Shown here piece by piece: positions 1-8,548 of a DNA stretch of 27,715 nt. The DNA is from a virus. The DNA lies in IMG/VR virus record IMGVR_UViG_3300008339_000377, positions 1 through 27,715 of that record, one strand, 5' to 3'. Position 1 is the first letter of the stretch. Every line of letters begins with the position of its first letter. A program made the translations under genes and the position numbers. The notes beneath the pieces are model-generated. The model searched no databases. It was given only the letters and a program-made list of their open reading frames with translations, and had not been told where the DNA came from.

Positions 1-36
1 TGGAATGATAATTTTAAAAAATCTGAAAGTAAATAG
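1..36 (+). CDS. 3' end of an upstream gene (partial)
   Basis: The first frame reads eleven codons (WNDNFKKSESK) and ends in TAG at 34-36. This could be the C-terminus of a gene starting outside the window. In T4 the gene before the tail tube gene encodes the tail sheath (gp18), so a sheath protein would fit, but eleven residues cannot show it. Another frame stays open to about base 72, so the choice of frame is uncertain. Confidence 0.35.
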   Translation, partial: WNDNFKKSESK

Positions 37-53
37 AAAAATTTTTCAAGTGA

Positions 54-61
54 TATTTATA
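54..61 (+). promoter_or_regulatory. TATTTATA motif, candidate late promoter for tail tube gene
   Basis: TATTTATA lies 34 bases before the tail tube start. The 12-mer GTGATATTTATA at 50-61 recurs exactly at 15131-15142, upstream of another transcription unit. An A-rich run follows, as at the other copies. Promoter function is inferred from recurrence; T4 late promoters have the AT-only octamer TATAAATA, which differs from this motif. Confidence 0.45.
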
Positions 62-95
62 ATAAAAAAATAAACGAAAATTAAATTAAAATGAT

Positions 96-584
96 ATGGC
101 TGATTTATTAATGAGAATGCCAATACCTTACGAACCGAAGAGACAGAACAGGTTTATTTTGAGATTTCCTTCTACTTTGGGGATTAACGAGTGGTTTGTT
201 GAAACAGCATCAAGACCTAAATTAACGATAGCTTCTACGGAGATTCAATTCTTAAACACTTCTACATATGTTGCTGGCCGTTTTACTTGGGGTGAGATAA
301 GTGTTAAATTTAGAGACCCTATTGGTCCTTCAGCATCTCAAGCTTTAATGGAATGGGTTCGTTTATGTGCAGAATCTGTAACAGGTCGTATGGGTTATGC
401 TGCTGGTTATAAGAAAAATGTTGACTTGGAAATGTTAGACCCAACAGGAGTTGTTGTAGAGAAATGGATATTAGAAGGTGCTTGGTTAATGAATGTTGAC
501 TTTGGTTCATTGGCTTATAACAGTGACGCAATTGCTGACATCACGGCAACTTTGAGACCTGACCGTTGTATATTGGTATACTAA
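96..584 (+). CDS. 19: Tail tube protein, T4 gp19-like
   Basis: This 162-residue protein matches the T4-type tail tube subunit (gp19, 163 residues) in length and layout. Stacked hexamers of this protein form the inner tube through which DNA passes, surrounded by the sheath. Visible family features are an N-terminal segment leading into RFILRFPSTLGI, a central strand-rich part (TWGEISVKFRDP), a helix around MEWVRLC, and a C-terminal half with VDLEMLDPTG and WILEGAWLMNVDFG, the paired strands typical of tube proteins. The ATG at 96 is chosen because the ATG at 91 runs into a stop after a few codons. There is no Shine-Dalgarno sequence; the leader is A-rich. The chaperone and tape measure genes follow, the usual tail-gene order. 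The assignment is secure at family level. Confidence 0.9.
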   Translation: MADLLMRMPIPYEPKRQNRFILRFPSTLGINEWFVETASRPKLTIASTEIQFLNTSTYVAGRFTWGEISVKFRDPIGPSASQALMEWVRLCAESVTGRMGYAAGYKKNVDLEMLDPTGVVVEKWILEGAWLMNVDFGSLAYNSDAIADITATLRPDRCILVY

Positions 585-605
585 AATAAAAAAATATATT
601 TTATT

Positions 606-637
606 AATCCACGTAATAGTTATTGCGTGGATTTTTT
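606..637 (+). terminator. Rho-independent terminator after tail tube gene
   Basis: An 8-bp perfect stem, AATCCACG (606-613) with CGTGGATT (626-633), has a 12-base loop and runs into six T residues (632-637). It lies 22 bases after the tail tube stop, so it should separate this highly produced protein from the next gene. Confidence 0.8.
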
Positions 638-662
638 GTTTATTAAAAATACTTCCATACTA

Positions 663-670
663 TATTTAAA
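663..670 (+). promoter_or_regulatory. Degenerate TATTTAT-like motif before chaperone gene
   Basis: CTATATTTAAAATAAAA at 660-676 resembles the TATTTAT-plus-A-run elements seen before other structural genes, with TATTTAAA at 663-670. It sits just after a terminator and 16 bases before the next ATG, where a promoter would be needed. The match is imperfect. Confidence 0.3.
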
Positions 671-686
671 ATAAAAAGTAAATAAT

Positions 687-1445
687 ATGGAACAAAATGT
701 TTTTGAAGCGGGACAACAAAATTTTAATTTACCACACGATATCGTATCATTACCTAGTGGGGGTATTTTTTATAAGTCAAAGAAAAAATCTATCAAAGTT
801 GGGTATTTGACAGCATCTGATGAGAACTATTTAATTGGTTCATCTCAAAGTGGTAGAGAAAATATTATAATGACATTATTAAGAAATAAAGTTTATGAAC
901 ATGATTTAAGACCTGAAGAATTGGTTGAGGGTGATGTGGAAGCAATTCTTATTTATTTAAGAAACACTTCATTCGGACCTGAATATGGTATGAGATTAAT
1001 TGACCCTAAAACAAATAAAGTTTTTGAACATACTGAAATTTTAGATGAAATCACAATTAGACAACCAAAAGTTCAACCCGATTCTGATGGTTTATACACA
1101 ATGATATTACCACGTTCAGGTAACACCCTTAAATTAAGACCATTAACTTTCCACGATTCCTTAGAATTAGAAAGAATGGCGGACCAATATCCTGTAGGTA
1201 GAATCGCTCCAAAGATAACATGGAGATTAAATAAATTAATACATTCAGTTGACGGGAATGAAGATAGAAATTTTATTTCACAATTTGTTGAAACATTACC
1301 TATTGTTGATTCAAAAGAAATCAGAACGTTTATGAGAGAAAATCAACCTTCATTAGATTTATCTAGAAGAACAATCGCCCCGTCAGGAGAAGAGGTAATA
1401 TTTGATATTGCCTTTGGGGTGGAATTTTTTCGTCCTTTCTTCTGA
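687..1445 (+). CDS. Tail assembly chaperone / gp26-gp51-like baseplate protein
   Basis: This 252-residue protein resembles the T4 gp26/gp51 family. T4 gp51 (249 residues) helps assemble the baseplate hub and gp26 is a hub component. Supporting features are the N-terminal LPSGGIFYKS, the helical middle (LLRNKVYEHDL..., AILIYLRNTSFG), the domain around LRPLTFHDSLELERMA, and the C-terminal DIAFGVEFFRPFF motif, which resembles the strand ending in aromatic residues in that family. It lies between the tail tube and tape measure genes, the position of the lambda G-type tail chaperone. Its last codons overlap a second frame that continues to 1587, suggesting programmed frameshifting. The stop is TGA at 1443-1445. 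Family placement is likely; the exact T4 counterpart is not settled. Confidence 0.7.
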   Translation: MEQNVFEAGQQNFNLPHDIVSLPSGGIFYKSKKKSIKVGYLTASDENYLIGSSQSGRENIIMTLLRNKVYEHDLRPEELVEGDVEAILIYLRNTSFGPEYGMRLIDPKTNKVFEHTEILDEITIRQPKVQPDSDGLYTMILPRSGNTLKLRPLTFHDSLELERMADQYPVGRIAPKITWRLNKLIHSVDGNEDRNFISQFVETLPIVDSKEIRTFMRENQPSLDLSRRTIAPSGEEVIFDIAFGVEFFRPFF

Positions 1446-1587
1446 ATATAATAAAATTTTAATTGACGAATTTTATTATTTAGCAAAACTCCTACATATT
1501 TCATATTCGGATTTTCTAAAAATTCCGACATATATGAGAAAATACCTGATAAACAAATTAGTTGAAGATAGTACCCCAAAAGAGTAA
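1402..1587 (+). CDS. Downstream frame of tail chaperone (probable frameshift extension)
   Basis: This frame lies +1 (equivalently -2) relative to the chaperone gene and is open from 1399, just after a TAA at 1396-1398, to the TAA at 1585-1587. The only nearby start is a TTG at 1402, and the first codons are merely the other reading of the chaperone's end. The meaningful part begins at about EYNKILIDEF and holds a compact helical motif ending LINKLVEDSTPKE. That pattern (a lysine- and aromatic-rich helix pair with a conserved proline, SDFLKIPTYMRKYL) resembles C-terminal extensions of tail-assembly chaperones. It is most likely made as a fusion to the upstream protein by ribosomal frameshifting in 1425-1445. 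It could instead be a separate small protein, but no good start or ribosome site is visible. Confidence 0.55.
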   Translation: MILPLGWNFFVLSSEYNKILIDEFYYLAKLLHISYSDFLKIPTYMRKYLINKLVEDSTPKE

Positions 1588-1599
1588 AATTTTTTGGGG
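1574..1599 (+). terminator. Hairpin at the end of the chaperone extension, possible weak terminator
   Basis: CCCCAAAA (1574-1581) pairs perfectly with TTTTGGGG (1592-1599) across a 10-base loop that contains the stop codon of the extension frame. Only two T residues follow, so strong termination is doubtful. It could instead stabilise the mRNA end or insulate the tape measure transcript. Confidence 0.4.
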
Positions 1600-1604
1600 T
1601 TAAC

Positions 1605-1612
1605 TATTTATT
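1605..1612 (+). promoter_or_regulatory. TATTTATT motif, candidate late promoter for tape measure gene
   Basis: CTATTTATTATAAAA at 1604-1618 places the TATTTATT core 15 bases before the tape measure ATG, directly after the preceding hairpin. The spacing matches that at 3472 (14), 15135 (14) and 26834 (13). Function is inferred from recurrence. Confidence 0.5.
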
Positions 1613-1627
1613 ATAAAACAAAAAACT

Positions 1628-3457
1628 ATGGCGGAAGAAACAGAAAGTTTTATGGATGACTTCGGAAAAAAGATTAAAGAAGTTCTTGATTCCGTTGGTG
1701 TGGTATTTAAATCAAATATTGACCCAAGTAGAATTACTGCGGTCATGGAAGAACTTGATGTACAAGCAAGTAAGGTCATTGCAACTTTTGGTCAAGGTAG
1801 AGAAAATATTGTCGGTATTAAACAAGCAATGGCTGATGCCGTTGTGAGTGTTAAGGCGTTAGGAGGTAGTTTCCAAGACGTATTAGATACTCAAAATAAT
1901 ATTGCTAATACTTTAGGTAGAAACTTGGTATTAGCATCTGATTCATATAAAGATTTATACGCCGCAGCCGAAGCGTCGGACCAATCATCGTCAACTATTG
2001 TTGAATCATTTAAAAATGTTGGTATATCAGTTTACGACTCATCAAAACAAATTGAGGGGATTTTGAATACCGCTAGAGAAATAGGTGTTAGCGGTTCTTT
2101 AGTGACAGGGGAAGTTTTAAATAATATGGACTTATTAAATAAGTACACATTTCAAGGAGGAGTTGATGGATTAGCGAAAATGGCCGCACAAGCGGTTAAC
2201 TTAAGGATTAATGTTAATGCGATTGGTGCGACTTTAGATAAAGCATTTAATCCTGAATCCGCAATTGAAATGGCCGCAGCAATGCAAAGATTAGGAGCAA
2301 CACAATCTGATTTATTAGACCCACTTAGATTAATGGATTTAGCTCAGAATGACCCTGCTGAACTACAAAATCAAATTGCGGAAATGTCAAAACAATTTGT
2401 TGAATTGAATGAAAAGGGACAATTTGAAATTATGCCAGGAGCCAAAAGACAAATGAAGGAGATTGCTGACGCTATGGGTATGGATATATCTAACTTAACC
2501 AAAATGGCGATTGGTAGTGCGGAACTTGAAGATAAAATGTCTAAGATTAGTTTCCCTGATACGTTTACTGAAGAACAAAAAACTATGATTGCCAATATGG
2601 CCGAAATGGAGGGTGGTGAATATAAAATACAACTTGGTGGTGACAAATTAGGAATCGCTGAAGCGATAGAAAGATTAAAGTCAGGAGGTGATGATGCAAT
2701 GCAAGATTTAATGGATTCTGCAAAACCTAAGACTCTTGAAGAGTTAACAAAAGAACAATTGGGTTATACGGCAGCAATGAAAGCCTCATTAAGTACGCTT
2801 GAAGACAGAATTCCATATGCAATTGCGAGTATGAGAGGCGTTAGTCAAGGTCAAACCAAATTAATGAAAGGTACTGAAGCAGTGACTGGTGCGTTTGATA
2901 CCGATGCTCTAAGTGTTAAAACAATTAGAAATCAGTTTAACGACCTTTATGAAGGAGTAAGTGGCTCAATAAGTCAAAATGGGATTGACTTTGAAAATTT
3001 AAGCGATAGTATCAATAAATTTGGTGATTATTTTAATACATCATTTACTGAAAGTTTTAAAAATTTAGATGAAAAAGTTAATGAAGCGGTTGGTTACAAA
3101 ATAACAGAAATCCTAAAAAAAATGGATGAATCTTTAAATATTGGTACTAAATCTACAGAAACTAAAACTGAAACCCCTACGGCAACCCCAATTCAGACTG
3201 TTACTACCACACCACCAACGAGTACGAATAACAATTTGGCGGTAAATAATTTAAATACAACAACCACTGAAAACAAAACCAATACAAATGTTAGTGAAAA
3301 TAAAAACATTTCACAAATAACTTTAGACATAAATGTTAATTCAAGTAATGTTGATAAAGATAAGGTAATAGAAATAATTAGTAGAACTGAAGTTGTTCAA
3401 GCAATCAATTCTGAAATCAAAAAACTTAATACAACTAACGGTCTAACAACAACATAA
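1628..3457 (+). CDS. Tail tape measure protein, gp29-like
   Basis: This 609-residue protein is close in length to T4 gp29 (590 residues), which sets tail length inside the tube. Residues 1-500 read as mostly helical, Ala/Met/Glu/Lys/Leu-rich sequence without cysteine. Segments such as GGVDGLAKMAAQAVNLRINV and ESAIEMAAAMQRLGATQSDL (about 180-230) are typical of tape measure proteins of large contractile phages. A Thr/Asn/Pro-rich linker (about 515-570) precedes a short C-terminal domain (ISQITLDINVNSSNVDKDKV and after). It follows the tail tube and chaperone genes, the expected order. The ATG at 1628 has an A-rich leader and no Shine-Dalgarno. By the usual tape-measure relation its length suggests a tail of roughly 90-100 nm, which is an inference. 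The role is well supported by context and composition. Confidence 0.75.
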   Translation: MAEETESFMDDFGKKIKEVLDSVGVVFKSNIDPSRITAVMEELDVQASKVIATFGQGRENIVGIKQAMADAVVSVKALGGSFQDVLDTQNNIANTLGRNLVLASDSYKDLYAAAEASDQSSSTIVESFKNVGISVYDSSKQIEGILNTAREIGVSGSLVTGEVLNNMDLLNKYTFQGGVDGLAKMAAQAVNLRINVNAIGATLDKAFNPESAIEMAAAMQRLGATQSDLLDPLRLMDLAQNDPAELQNQIAEMSKQFVELNEKGQFEIMPGAKRQMKEIADAMGMDISNLTKMAIGSAELEDKMSKISFPDTFTEEQKTMIANMAEMEGGEYKIQLGGDKLGIAEAIERLKSGGDDAMQDLMDSAKPKTLEELTKEQLGYTAAMKASLSTLEDRIPYAIASMRGVSQGQTKLMKGTEAVTGAFDTDALSVKTIRNQFNDLYEGVSGSISQNGIDFENLSDSINKFGDYFNTSFTESFKNLDEKVNEAVGYKITEILKKMDESLNIGTKSTETKTETPTATPIQTVTTTPPTSTNNNLAVNNLNTTTTENKTNTNVSENKNISQITLDINVNSSNVDKDKVIEIISRTEVVQAINSEIKKLNTTNGLTTT

Positions 3458-3471
3458 AATACATTATAGTC

Positions 3472-3479
3472 TATTTATT
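3472..3479 (+). promoter_or_regulatory. TATTTATT motif, candidate late promoter for tube-initiator gene
   Basis: GTCTATTTATTAATAAAA at 3469-3486 has its core 14 bases before the ATG at 3494, in the only short gap between the tape measure and the next gene. It is the same arrangement as at 1605 and 15135. Confidence 0.5.
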
Positions 3480-3493
3480 AATAAAAAAACAAA

Positions 3494-6400
3494 ATGCCTG
3501 AAAGTCCATTATCATTCGCGTCAACATCTACGTTTAGAAATACTTTAATGGCTAAAAATTTAGCTCAATATACTGTTGTGGGGAATTACACACCACCAAC
3601 AGGTCCATTGAATTATGAAATTGTGTTGGGTGATAGTAATGTTATTGATTCACCAAACAATTTAAATCAAACATACCCTGACCAATTATATCCACTTAAT
3701 GAATATGGACCTGATGGGGGGTACAACTTAACTATTGATTTTAATGGACCACCATTACCTGTTGACTCAAATCAAGGACCGTATAATCCTAATCCTGACC
3801 AAAGTCAGTTAATAACATTAAATGGTTTATATATAACAGGACCGTATATTATAAATGATTATTCCCCTGAAAATGGATATAACTACGTTTATGGTGTTAC
3901 TGATACAATCAACCCAGGTCAGATACATTTACCATATGTAAATAGTTTTGTCGCATCAAGTTACTCACCGTATTCAATACTATCAAGTGATAACCCAACG
4001 GGAAGTGACGGTTCATTATCTCAAGATTCGTATATTGCTCAATTAGGAGCAGCACAACTACAAAATTTATTTGAAGATAGAATCAATTTAGAAATTTATC
4101 AAAGTACTGTAGGTGCTGTAAATTTAAATACGTTACAAGACCCTTTTGAAGCTGCATTGATAGCTACAGGTCAACAACCATTAATCTATAGAAATTGGAG
4201 GATTACGGTACCTGAAAACTCAATTGTTGCGGCCTTAGACTTTGCAACTAGATTAACAGGGTCTTATTGGCCCGTATCATTAATACCTGGTGACTATTAC
4301 GATGAGAATACTAGCAATGGTTTACAATCAAACCAAACTTCTAATGCGTTAAGTACGGTTAATCAATTAACGGGTGGATTATTAGGTCCGATACTGAATA
4401 TCAATAGAAACCCCTCACAAATATTTTTAGCTAACACAGGTAATGGACAAAGGTCAGCATTATTCGCTAACCTACATTATAATAGATATTCACCTAATTA
4501 CAATAATGAGTTTGGAGGGGCCTTGGGTGTTATTCAGGGATTAGTGAATGTGGTAAATAATGTTGTGAATCCTAATGGGACCATAACAAGTAGTTATTAC
4601 GTAGGTAGTAGTAATGCTGAACCTTCACAAATAACAAGTCCAGCTAACCAAATACCAATTAATTCATTTGGTCAACAAAATCCGTCACCTGTTTATGGTC
4701 CTTCTGAATTGGGTCAATTATATGAAGGTAATATTGATAATATTAAGTTTGGTTTAGCGGGTATATCATCTGAAAATGGTGGGGGTATTGATGGTCAATT
4801 TATATGGACTTCACCAAAATACAAAAGTAATGCTGGATTTAAAGCAACACCTGGTGGGGGTAGTGGGAGTAAAGATGATGACTTTAATCAAATTAGTTCT
4901 CAGTATCAAAGTAATGAATCAACTAATCTTGAATATAAAAAAGGTTCAATATTAGATAATACTCAAAAATTAATTGATTCTGCGGATAATGTTACGGGTA
5001 TCTCAAGATTAAAACACGTAGGTAATGCGATGAACCAAGTTTCAAAGGTATTCCACGATGGTTACAAGGAGATGACAAAAGGTTCTCAAGTGGTTTCATA
5101 TAAAGATAATACAACAGGTAACGAAGCGGGTATTGAATATTGTAGAGTTTTTACCAAAGACACACCTTATTACACTTTCGCTGACTTACAAAAAACTGAT
5201 GGTATAACTACTTCAGGTAGACGTTTTAGTTATTCTATTTTAGATAATACTTACAATTTGAATATTGCTCCACTTAAAAATCCTGGGTCAACCAATATTG
5301 TAAAAAATGAGAAGGGTGATTTTTATGCCAAGAAATATATGTTCTCAATTGAGAACTTGGCTTGGAGAACATCAAGTAGACCTGGTTTTACTTATGATGA
5401 ATTACCTGTTTGTGAAAAAGGCCCTAATGGTGGTAGAGTTATGTGGTTCCCTCCTTATGAATTAAAATTTAGTGATACTAGTCAGGCCGATTGGAACCCA
5501 ACAAATTTTATAGGTAGACCTGAACCAATATATACTTATAAAAATACAAGTAGGTCAGGACAGTTAAGTTGGAAAATAATTGTGGATAGCCCTTCAGTAA
5601 TGAATATTATTGTTGACCAACAATTAAAAGGTGCTAGTACCGAAAGAGTAAATTCAATTTTAGAATCATTTTTTGCGGGATGTGTAAAATTTGACATATA
5701 TGAATTGGCTAAAAAATATAACACAATACCTGTATCCGAATTACAACAAATACAAGAGGCGTTAAATAATCCAAGATTAACTGCTGAAGAATTAGCGGGA
5801 ATTAAAGCTTCTATACCTGCAGACAATACCGATGTTGTTGGTAACATGGCTAATAGTACTGGAGGTGGAGGTGGAGATAAGGCAAAAACTGAAGACACTT
5901 CAGTTCAGGAGTTTGAACAAAAATACTTGGATTTTGCATTTTATTTTGAAAATGATATGCCAGGTCCGCACAATTCAACTAGTAATACCACCACTGAAAA
6001 TTATCAATCACTTTATGATACATATGTAAGTCAAACGAATATTGATTCTTACCAATCAAAGGCTAATTCGGTATTTAAAACTGATAATGGTGAATCTAAA
6101 ACAACAGGATTTTTTGATACTGTTATAAAAAGTAATTTTAAAAATATTGCTGAAGGTGATTCTAATTTTATAAATGATTCTATAAAATTATTAGAAAAAG
6201 GTTATGGACCTATAAGTATTGAAATGGTTGGTTCGGCTTCTGCGGTGGCGTCTGAAAATTATAATAAGGCGTTATCTAATAGGAGGATTGATTCAATAAA
6301 GAAGTTTTTTAGTTCTAAAGGTCTTGAAAAATATATTACTGAAGGTAAGTTTAAAGTTACCTTAGAACAAGGTGCTGGTGAAAATATTGTAATACCTAAG

Positions 6401-8548
6401 ACATCGGTTGAAATTGGGTCAGGTACTACTGAAGTTACCACAACTGATTCTGGTGTTGGAAATGACGTGGATTGTACTAAGTTACAATTTCCTGATACTT
6501 CAGTTGCACAAAATAACTCAACAAATAGAAGTATCGCTAGAATTAATTCAACAAGTGCAATGGCATGTCGTAGAGTTAAAATTAAAAACATTAAGGTTAA
6601 TGGTTCAGCAACTAATGAAAAAATAGATGAACCTGTAGTTATTGATGAGAAAAAAGAAGACGATATTGTTATAACCCCAATTAAACCTACACCACAAAAA
6701 ACAATATCTACTGAACTTAAAAAAGGGTTAAGTAAAAAAATATTAAGAAGTTTACTATCTGAATGTGATTATTTTGAAATGATTAAGGAAAACGAGCCTA
6801 TGGTGTATAAATCATTCTCAGAGAAAATAAAACATTTCAATCCTGCGTTTCACTCAATGACTCCCGAAGGTTTAAACTCTCGTTTAACATTCTTAAATCA
6901 ATGTGTGAGACCTGGTGAAACAATTCCTGTGATAGGCCCTGACGGTAAACCAAAATATAATGATTCAGTTAATACTGCGTTTGGGGCTCCACCTGTATTG
7001 GTATTAAGAATAGGTGATTTTTACCATACTAAAATAATTCCCGATAACGTAAGTTTTAGTTATGAACCATTAATTTATGACATGAACCCTGAAGGTATTG
7101 GGGTTCAACCAATGATGGTTAATGTATCACTAAGTTTTAAAATGATTGGTGGTATGGGGTTAAAAGAACCTGTTGACCAATTACAAAATGCGTTATCATT
7201 TAATTACTACGCAAATACTGAAATATACGATGAAAGGGCGGTATTTACCGAAGACACATCGGCATTAGATAAAGAAGTGTTTGACGCCATTTTAGCAGCA
7301 CAACCAAATGGTAAAGCAAATAATAATGTGTCAAATCAATCAAATGGTGGTGAAACAATAGGTCAGATAAAGAAAACAGTACCAGTTACTACACCACAAT
7401 TTACTGGTGAAACGGGTGAAATATTTTACCAAAAAGTGATGGATAATTTATATGATACCAATAAGTCATATTTTGAAAACATAACGAATCAATTAGAAAA
7501 AATATTATTACAATATAATAATGGTGTTTTACAAATGGTTAACTCAAAAAGACAATATACTAAAGGTAATGTTAAAAATGAATCAGGAAATGCGGAGTGT
7601 GAAATATATGGAAAACCTGATTTAACCAATTCAAATGAGTTATTTGATTTAGTTAGGTTAGGTATTAATAATAATAGTAATCCGATTATACAAGAACTTT
7701 TTTTACAGGGATTTTCACCTAGTGTTGCTGAGTTTGTGATACTTAAACAAAATATGATTCAGTACATTGATACTTTGCAAGGTGATTTTGATAGTGGTTT
7801 AGCTACTATTAATCAAGATATTGTTGGACAAGAAAATAATTTAATAAGTTTAATTGCGCAATTAAATAGTGTTGCGGATAAGACTGATGGTAAAATAGTT
7901 GGGAATAAAGTCTTTATATACAACATTAGTGGGTCAACGGCTCAAGGGGCGGTTAGCTCAACTAGTGTAGGGGTTAGTAATACATATGATGAGTTTATAA
8001 AAGATTATAAAACTTTACCTACTTCACTTAATTCTTATATTAAATTATTGACCGATAATAAAGTGTTAACTAAAGACTATACTTCGGTTGGAGTTTTTAA
8101 ACCTGCAACAGATAAGATTGGTGAAACATCAATACCCTTAAGTTTCTTTATGGTAATGGCTAGAGTGTTTACTGATAAAAATAAATTACAAGATTTTAAA
8201 AATTTTGTAATTAGCGGTCCTTTAGTTAATTATAAAACACCTAAAGATTTAAGAAAATCATTTGATAAAGCTTGTGATGAATTGGCTAAAAATTATGAAA
8301 AAGAACTAAAAGCTGAAGAAAAGAATTTTGAGAAGTTTAAAAAGAGTGACGGTTATAAACCATATTTAACAGGTATTGATAAATTAATGTACCCTAAAGG
8401 TAAAACCAGAAAGTTTAATTTTACAACACAGAAAGATGAAGTTAAATTCCCTCAACAAGAAAAATATATAAAAGATATTTATGGGACAGTTCCTTATGGT
8501 GATAAGGCCAATGATAAAAATACGTTTGATGGTAAAATAAATTTATAA
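3494..8548 (+). CDS. Giant tail-tube initiator/baseplate protein with OmpA-like domain
   Basis: This 1684-residue protein appears to be a fusion of baseplate-centre elements. Residues 1-160 are Pro/Gly/Asn/Tyr-rich and low in complexity. Residues 178-275 (DSYIAQLGAAQLQNLFEDRI, then SYWPVSLIPGDYY) form a segment common in structural proteins of large Bacteroidota-type phages. Residues about 650-700 (PYELKFSDTSQ..., FIGRPEPIYTYKNTSRSGQL) and about 1164-1255 (PPVLVLRIGDFYHTKIIPDN, IGVQPMMVNVSLSFKMIGG) resemble tail-tube-like folds of initiator/cap proteins such as T4 gp48 and gp54. Between them, residues 813-1030 look like an OmpA C-terminal domain: LDFAFYFENDMPGP, EMVGSASAVASENYNKALSN, LSNRR at 927-931, and the closing ACRRVKIKNIKV at 1024-1035. 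The C-terminus is helical and Lys-rich. Its stop overlaps the next start (TAATG). Baseplate location is well supported; the split into gp48/gp54-like parts is inference. Confidence 0.65.
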   Translation: MPESPLSFASTSTFRNTLMAKNLAQYTVVGNYTPPTGPLNYEIVLGDSNVIDSPNNLNQTYPDQLYPLNEYGPDGGYNLTIDFNGPPLPVDSNQGPYNPNPDQSQLITLNGLYITGPYIINDYSPENGYNYVYGVTDTINPGQIHLPYVNSFVASSYSPYSILSSDNPTGSDGSLSQDSYIAQLGAAQLQNLFEDRINLEIYQSTVGAVNLNTLQDPFEAALIATGQQPLIYRNWRITVPENSIVAALDFATRLTGSYWPVSLIPGDYYDENTSNGLQSNQTSNALSTVNQLTGGLLGPILNINRNPSQIFLANTGNGQRSALFANLHYNRYSPNYNNEFGGALGVIQGLVNVVNNVVNPNGTITSSYYVGSSNAEPSQITSPANQIPINSFGQQNPSPVYGPSELGQLYEGNIDNIKFGLAGISSENGGGIDGQFIWTSPKYKSNAGFKATPGGGSGSKDDDFNQISSQYQSNESTNLEYKKGSILDNTQKLIDSADNVTGISRLKHVGNAMNQVSKVFHDGYKEMTKGSQVVSYKDNTTGNEAGIEYCRVFTKDTPYYTFADLQKTDGITTSGRRFSYSILDNTYNLNIAPLKNPGSTNIVKNEKGDFYAKKYMFSIENLAWRTSSRPGFTYDELPVCEKGPNGGRVMWFPPYELKFSDTSQADWNPTNFIGRPEPIYTYKNTSRSGQLSWKIIVDSPSVMNIIVDQQLKGASTERVNSILESFFAGCVKFDIYELAKKYNTIPVSELQQIQEALNNPRLTAEELAGIKASIPADNTDVVGNMANSTGGGGGDKAKTEDTSVQEFEQKYLDFAFYFENDMPGPHNSTSNTTTENYQSLYDTYVSQTNIDSYQSKANSVFKTDNGESKTTGFFDTVIKSNFKNIAEGDSNFINDSIKLLEKGYGPISIEMVGSASAVASENYNKALSNRRIDSIKKFFSSKGLEKYITEGKFKVTLEQGAGENIVIPKTSVEIGSGTTEVTTTDSGVGNDVDCTKLQFPDTSVAQNNSTNRSIARINSTSAMACRRVKIKNIKVNGSATNEKIDEPVVIDEKKEDDIVITPIKPTPQKTISTELKKGLSKKILRSLLSECDYFEMIKENEPMVYKSFSEKIKHFNPAFHSMTPEGLNSRLTFLNQCVRPGETIPVIGPDGKPKYNDSVNTAFGAPPVLVLRIGDFYHTKIIPDNVSFSYEPLIYDMNPEGIGVQPMMVNVSLSFKMIGGMGLKEPVDQLQNALSFNYYANTEIYDERAVFTEDTSALDKEVFDAILAAQPNGKANNNVSNQSNGGETIGQIKKTVPVTTPQFTGETGEIFYQKVMDNLYDTNKSYFENITNQLEKILLQYNNGVLQMVNSKRQYTKGNVKNESGNAECEIYGKPDLTNSNELFDLVRLGINNNSNPIIQELFLQGFSPSVAEFVILKQNMIQYIDTLQGDFDSGLATINQDIVGQENNLISLIAQLNSVADKTDGKIVGNKVFIYNISGSTAQGAVSSTSVGVSNTYDEFIKDYKTLPTSLNSYIKLLTDNKVLTKDYTSVGVFKPATDKIGETSIPLSFFMVMARVFTDKNKLQDFKNFVISGPLVNYKTPKDLRKSFDKACDELAKNYEKELKAEEKNFEKFKKSDGYKPYLTGIDKLMYPKGKTRKFNFTTQKDEVKFPQQEKYIKDIYGTVPYGDKANDKNTFDGKINL

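Noticed and set aside
585-686. tRNA or small RNA genes in intergenic gaps
   Set aside because: The longest gaps are only about 95-105 bases and are occupied by terminators and promoter-like motifs; no cloverleaf-like pattern is seen.
5536-5898. Minus-strand reading frame of 120 codons inside the tube-initiator gene
   Set aside because: The composition reads as the reverse of the + strand codons. No promoter or ribosome-site context is seen and the + strand protein is continuous with family motifs across it.
6259-6591. Minus-strand reading frame of 110 codons within the OmpA-like region
   Set aside because: It lies fully within a + strand domain with recognisable OmpA-family residues, and shows no start context.
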